Shown in pieces: positions 59,915-64,000 of a stretch of DNA of 64,000 bases (positions are counted from its first letter, which is position 1; every line of letters starts with the position of its first letter). The translations under genes were made by a program, and so were the position numbers. The notes beneath the pieces were generated by a model, which had not been told where the DNA came from, made no database searches, and saw only the letters and a list, made by a program, of their open reading frames with translations. The DNA is from Beaufortia kweichowensis (Eukaryota; Chordata; Actinopteri; Cypriniformes; Gastromyzontidae): positions 6,872,716 to 6,936,715 of the forward strand of contig CM032808.1 of the NCBI GenBank assembly GCA_019155185.1, given 5' to 3'.

Positions 59915-61444
59915 CTATTTCTCATTGGATGTAGATTCCAGAACTTGCTCACAGCCCTTTTCAGTGAAATGTGTCCCACCTGTTACCTGCTCAATGAATT
60001 CTAGTATCCCTAAAGCTCTTGTGTCATTTGTGTTAAAAGATAAACGCTTATTAGCTATCTTCCTCAGATTCTTAGCACTTTTCTTCCCATCTAGTGTATC
60101 AGGTGCCATCTTAAAGCAATCCTTGTAGTATTTAATTGCTAATGGCTGACATCTTTTTCTGTACTGCTGGAACTCACCATAATACAAGTAAAGTGTATGT
60201 AGTCCCTCATTTTTCTCCTTAGCTCTGAACATGGCTGTTTGAAACACTTCATCAGCTCGATCGATTTGCCCGTCCTCACCATAGAGGATTGCCAGCTGTG
60301 TCATTGCAAAGACGAAGCCACTTTTCAGAGTTATGGCCTCTTCAAAGTGAGAGATGCTCAACTGACGTAATTCCTGACACTGAGCATGCTCTCTGAATTC
60401 TTCTTTTTTCTTTTTGTAACAGAGAGCTAACTGATGGTGTATGAAAGCTGAATTTGGAGTAACATCCAATACTTTTTTCAACAGGCCAATGGACCTGTCT
60501 ATAGCCCCATAGTTTCTCAGGTATTTCCCCACATACCGAATCACATGTGGACTATCTGGAGACATTTCAAGAGCGCATTCCACCAGTTCCTCAGCCTCAT
60601 CAAACAGCTTCAGCTCAGCAAGTTTCAGGGCTAAAAGAAGCTTTAGTTCATCATTATCTGGGTTTGTTTCTATCGCCCGTCTGAGTTGTTGAATTACAGA
60701 TGAATCCTCTGGAGCAGCATGCTTAGTTTCTCTTCTGTATAGTAAAATGGCATAACCAGTATTCCAATAACCATCATCTGGCTCCAGCTCTAATGCCTTC
60801 CTGAAACACTCCTCAGCTTTGCCATAGTATTTGCGAGAAAATTTAAACAAGGCCCAGGCCTTCTCACCAACCACATGAGGAGAAAGCACAGAAGGGGAGA
60901 CGGGTGAATTTTTGTCTTTGATCTTCTTCAGTTTTTCCAGGTAACTTTTGCATTCGGCATACTGTTTCATGTGATAGTGTAACCAGGCAAAATTTCCATA
61001 AGTGACAATGAGCTTCTCCTCACAATTGTCTCCGTAACATTCTTTAGTGAGCTCAGCAGATATCTGCAAGTTAATTAGAGCTTCTTCATAAGAACCCAAC
61101 AGATACTTAACATATGCCAAAGAGTTGTGTGTGTGTGCGGCCCCTGCCTTCTCCCCCAGCTTTGAGTCCCGATGCTGCTCCAGTCTAGTTAAAAGATCTG
61201 TGATGTTCGTGTCTTCTTTCTTCAAATCCCATGTGAAGTGACATTCCAGCTCGTTTAGTTCCTTAGTGCAACTGCATCACAAAAAAAATCTAAATATTTA
61301 TTTTATCCATGTATTTAATCAGTCTGATGAAGCATTTTTAACAAAGTCCTACATTCATTCATTTGGTTATATGCAACATTTTCTTACGCTTTCGATCAAC
61401 GTGATTTGACGAAAGTGCAACAATAAAGATGAAACCTACCTCAT
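59915..61444 (-). CDS. ifit: IFIT family protein D (interferon-induced, TPR repeats)
   Basis: Exon 1 contributes ATGAG (61440-61444, donor GTAGGT); exon 2 is 59915-61271 (acceptor ATGCAG). The frame starts MSCTKELNELECHFTWDLKK and gives 453 residues. TPR blocks: LIVTYGNFAWLHYHMKQYAE, HVVGEKAWALFKFSRKYYG, DDGYWNTGYAILLYRRE, SAFIHHQLALCYKKKK and ALGILEFIEQVTGGTHF. It belongs to a subgroup distinct from B and C, together with the broken IFIT (50.9/54.6 kb) and IFIT E. The next Met (KKEDTNITD) lies inside exon 2 and would lose the conserved CHFTW start, so the exon 1 start is preferred. An ISRE-like site lies about 75 bp upstream. Confidence 0.94.
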
Positions 61445-61515
61445 TCTGCATAAACAACTGCACTGTATCCCGTAAATAAACTATCGTCAGTTTATCTTGA
61501 GCAGACTGTTGTTCC

Positions 61516-61529
61516 AAAAACGAAAGTGG
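61516..61529 (-). promoter_or_regulatory. ISRE-like site of IFIT D
   Basis: AAAAACGAAAGTGG (plus strand), a near match to GAAANNGAAA, about 75 bp upstream of the start codon. Confidence 0.6.
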
Positions 61530-63204
61530 AATGGATCTTCCGGTCTCGTTAAAAAACACTTGAAAACTGGGCGAATTCCAGTCGGAAGTGGGTATGCCTA
61601 CGATACGCACATCCCTGCAGCTCTGGAGGAGCAGCGCAATTGTGTCGCATCATGTGGCCGTATAAAATACACTTTTGTTTAATTTAAAATTGATGTAGTG
61701 TGGTACCATGTAAGTTTTAGGTTTAGTTTAGTTCAATGTATATACTTGTATGTAGTCTATTGCTTTTAATGTTTGAGAAATGCTTCGAAATTGAGGAATA
61801 TATACATGAGTTCTTAAAGAAACATATTAAGCACAAGTAATAGGCTACAGCATTTTCGAGGTTACAAATGATACTAATATCTATAAACGTGTAAAATCTA
61901 CTAAATGAATGTTCAGTTAAAAAGTGTATATTTTACACATATTAAATACTTATAAGACTATAATTGTACCCCTACACTTTTAAAGTAAAAACTGTAGACA
62001 TATCAATTCAATTTGTAAACTGCTAATAGTTTTGCATTATAGTTAAAGGGGTATCATACACTTTTCTGCCGATCTCATGTTAATCTTATATTACCTATAG
62101 AGCAGTATAGCATCATTGATATCTCTGAAATGTCTTCCGTTTACTATATTCATAAAAGAAAGATACAGCTGTACGATTCTTTCCGGAAACAGCCGAGCTC
62201 CTGGGGGCGTGTCGTGGGGCGTGCAGAGCTGAGACACAAGCACCCGAAGCTCTCATGATATCGCAGCAAGCTACGGCATTAATACAAATAAAACAGAACT
62301 TTTGTCTTAAAACAAGTATAGCCAACATTCGGATCCAGTCATACATATTTGACCCAGAATCAGAATCCAGATGTGACGTTAAACAGCAAAAAAAATCGCA
62401 TCAACGACTACAGCAGGACGTATCTGTGTGGAGGTTAGCTAAACAAATACAATTACACGCACGCATCACAACATCGCGTTATTCCTGGATAACGTTTGCT
62501 TTTCTTTCGTGTTGTTTACATTATATTCACTTACGCACCGACTGTCAACAAAACAGACTTTTGGCTTTTTACTTACCGGCCATGACCGTGTGTAACACGA
62601 GCATCCAACTCTTTAACATAATGTAAATAAGTAAGAATGCATAAAATAGCATAATACCCCCCTTAATATGATAGTTTAAGCATGTTACTCTTATTGGAAG
62701 TGACAACGGTCCCACCTACCGGTTGGACATGGTAGTGTTCAACAGGTGGCTAAAATGCCAGCTAGCTGTAGTAAACTGAACAGTAAACTGTGGTCATTTG
62801 CCACAGTCAGCACTCATTCATTTTCTTTATTGACAGACTACTGGACGAACAAAATGAAAGTCAATAAACTTTATTTTATTTATGAAATAAATTGTGTGAA
62901 TCTTCAAAAACACAATGCATCATATTTTGTAAGAAATAATTTACTAATAATTTACTAATTTTACACAAAAGTGCATGCACACCTACATTTCCCAAATACT
63001 GTTCTTTAGATATACAAGTACATGTAAAATTCTATCTGCCAATCTTATTCTTTTGTTTAAAGTACAAATTCTGAAAAAAATGGTTAACTTCATTTGCCCA
63101 TAGCCATACATTTAGAAAATCAAACATCTGTCCTGATCATTTCAATAACTTCCAATAACACACATTTACCATCTCCAAACTCTAAAAACAATATACATTT
63201 TGTG
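61530..63204. other. Spacer between IFIT D and IFIT E
   Basis: No gene recognised. A locally GC-rich block at 62190-62250 (CTGGGGGCGTGTCGTGGGGC) followed by a 123-codon plus-strand ORF at 62255 stands out from the AT-rich surroundings and looks like an old interspersed repeat. Confidence 0.4.
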
Positions 63205-64000
63205 CTAATCCTTATTGCATGTAGATTCCAGAAGGTATGTGCAGGCTTCTGCAGTGGACTGTGTCTCACCTGTTACCTGCTTCATAAATTCAAGTATCCC
63301 TAAAGCCTCGGTGTCATTTCTGTTATTAGATAAACGCCTTTCAGCAATCTGCCTCAGTTTCTTTGCACTCTTAATGCTATAGTGTGTGTTGGGGGCCAGA
63401 TTGATACATCTCATGTAGTAGTAAACAGCCATTTGCTGACATCTTTTTTTGTATAGCTGGAACCCCCCGTAATGAAAGTAAATTGCTTGCCGATCTTCAG
63501 TTTTCTCTAAAGCTGCGGATAAGACCGTTTGATATACTTCATCAGCGCGAACGATTTGTCCATCCTCACTGTAGAGAAGTGCCAGCTCTGTCATTGCACA
63601 TGTGAAGCCACTCTTCAGAGTGATAGCTTTCTCAAGATGAGATATGCATAATTTATGAAATTCCTGACTCTTACTGTGTGTGTGTAATTTTTGTTTTTTC
63701 TTTTTGTAACAGAGAGCTAACTGATGGTGTATGAAAGCTGAATTTGGAGTAACATCCAATGCTCTTTTCAACAGGCCAATGGACCTGTTTATGTCCCCAT
63801 AGTTTCTCAGGAATTTCCCCACATACCGAATCACATGTGGACTATCTGGAGACATTTCAAGAGCCCTTTCCACCAGTTCCTCAGCCTCATCAAACAGCTT
63901 CAGCTCAGCAAGTTTCAGGGCTAAAAGAAGCTTTAGTTGATCATTATCTGGGTTTGTTTCTATCGCCCGTCTGAGTTGTTGAATTACAGATGAAGCAGCA
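63205..64000 (-). CDS. ifit: IFIT family protein E, partial (C-terminal part; 5' end beyond the window)
   Basis: The minus-strand frame is open from the window edge to the stop at 63205, covering the last ~265 residues of an exon 2. It reads from SSVIQQLRRAIETNPDND, through ELVERALEMSPDSPHVIRYV, SAFIHHQLALCYKKKK and ALGILEFMKQVTGETQS, to CTYLLESTCNKD. It is closest to IFIT D but clearly diverged in the C-terminal half (for example LSAALEKTEDRQAIYFHYGG). No stop or frameshift is seen in the visible part, so it is probably functional. Start codon, exon 1 and promoter lie to the right of the window. Confidence 0.93.
   Translation of the reverse strand, partial: AASSVIQQLRRAIETNPDNDQLKLLLALKLAELKLFDEAEELVERALEMSPDSPHVIRYVGKFLRNYGDINRSIGLLKRALDVTPNSAFIHHQLALCYKKKKQKLHTHSKSQEFHKLCISHLEKAITLKSGFTCAMTELALLYSEDGQIVRADEVYQTVLSAALEKTEDRQAIYFHYGGFQLYKKRCQQMAVYYYMRCINLAPNTHYSIKSAKKLRQIAERRLSNNRNDTEALGILEFMKQVTGETQSTAEACTYLLESTCNKD

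Noticed and set aside
1..64000. CRISPR array, bacterial operon or phage-like system
   Set aside because: No spaced direct repeats of that kind, no bacterial gene organisation, and all genes have spliceosomal introns. The tandem repeats here are exons, microsatellites and transposons.

Overview
The window is vertebrate nuclear DNA, almost certainly from a cyprinid-type teleost fish. It is AT-rich, genes are split by canonical GT/AG introns, and it carries tRNA-derived SINEs, short inverted-repeat DNA transposons opening with a 'GGGATAGTTCAC' motif common in cyprinids, (TA)n tracts and a DIRS-type retrotransposon. The gene content htr7, pank1 (with miR-107 in an intron), slc16a12 and an IFIT cluster is the fish counterpart of the human 10q23.31 neighbourhood.

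Layout. (1) 3.0-4.9 kb, minus: a 5-HT7-type serotonin receptor in two coding exons. (2) 9.3-22.0 kb, minus: one large modular secreted gene of the uromodulin/GP2/OIT3 kind: signal peptide, Ser/Thr stalk, then a five-exon unit (three different D8C domains, types C, B and A, plus two linkers) repeated four times, then an EGF-like exon and a zona pellucida (ZP) domain with a furin-like site. Every exon of the array is in phase 1-1. The most 5' B exon has an in-frame stop and one stalk exon has a 2-bp deletion. A relic EGF exon at 7.8 kb suggests a lost neighbouring paralogue. (3) 24.9-30.4 kb, plus: pank1, seven coding exons, with mir-107 in intron 5 and a long 3'UTR. (4) 35.4-41.4 kb, plus: slc16a12, six coding exons. 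(5) 42.5-64.0 kb, minus: an interferon-inducible IFIT cluster with four complete genes, one cut by the window edge, and one broken gene. The complete genes all use a tiny coding exon 1 (ATGAG) and one long second exon; candidate interferon response elements (ISREs) lie upstream. (6) 44.9-50.3 kb: a degenerate DIRS-like element with inverted terminal repeats, internal complementary region, reverse transcriptase/RNase H and tyrosine recombinase remnants, inserted inside the IFIT cluster.

The most unusual parts are the D8C array, whose module types differ by whole pairs of cysteines and whose copies show mosaic ancestry, and the IFIT block, where an intact gene sits between the 5' and 3' remnants of a different IFIT gene and then reappears about 4.57 kb away as a near-identical duplicate. 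The two immune-flavoured families are the fast-evolving parts; htr7, pank1, mir-107 and slc16a12 look conventional. No sequence search, alignment program or expression data was available: exon borders were read by eye from splice signals and reading-frame continuity.
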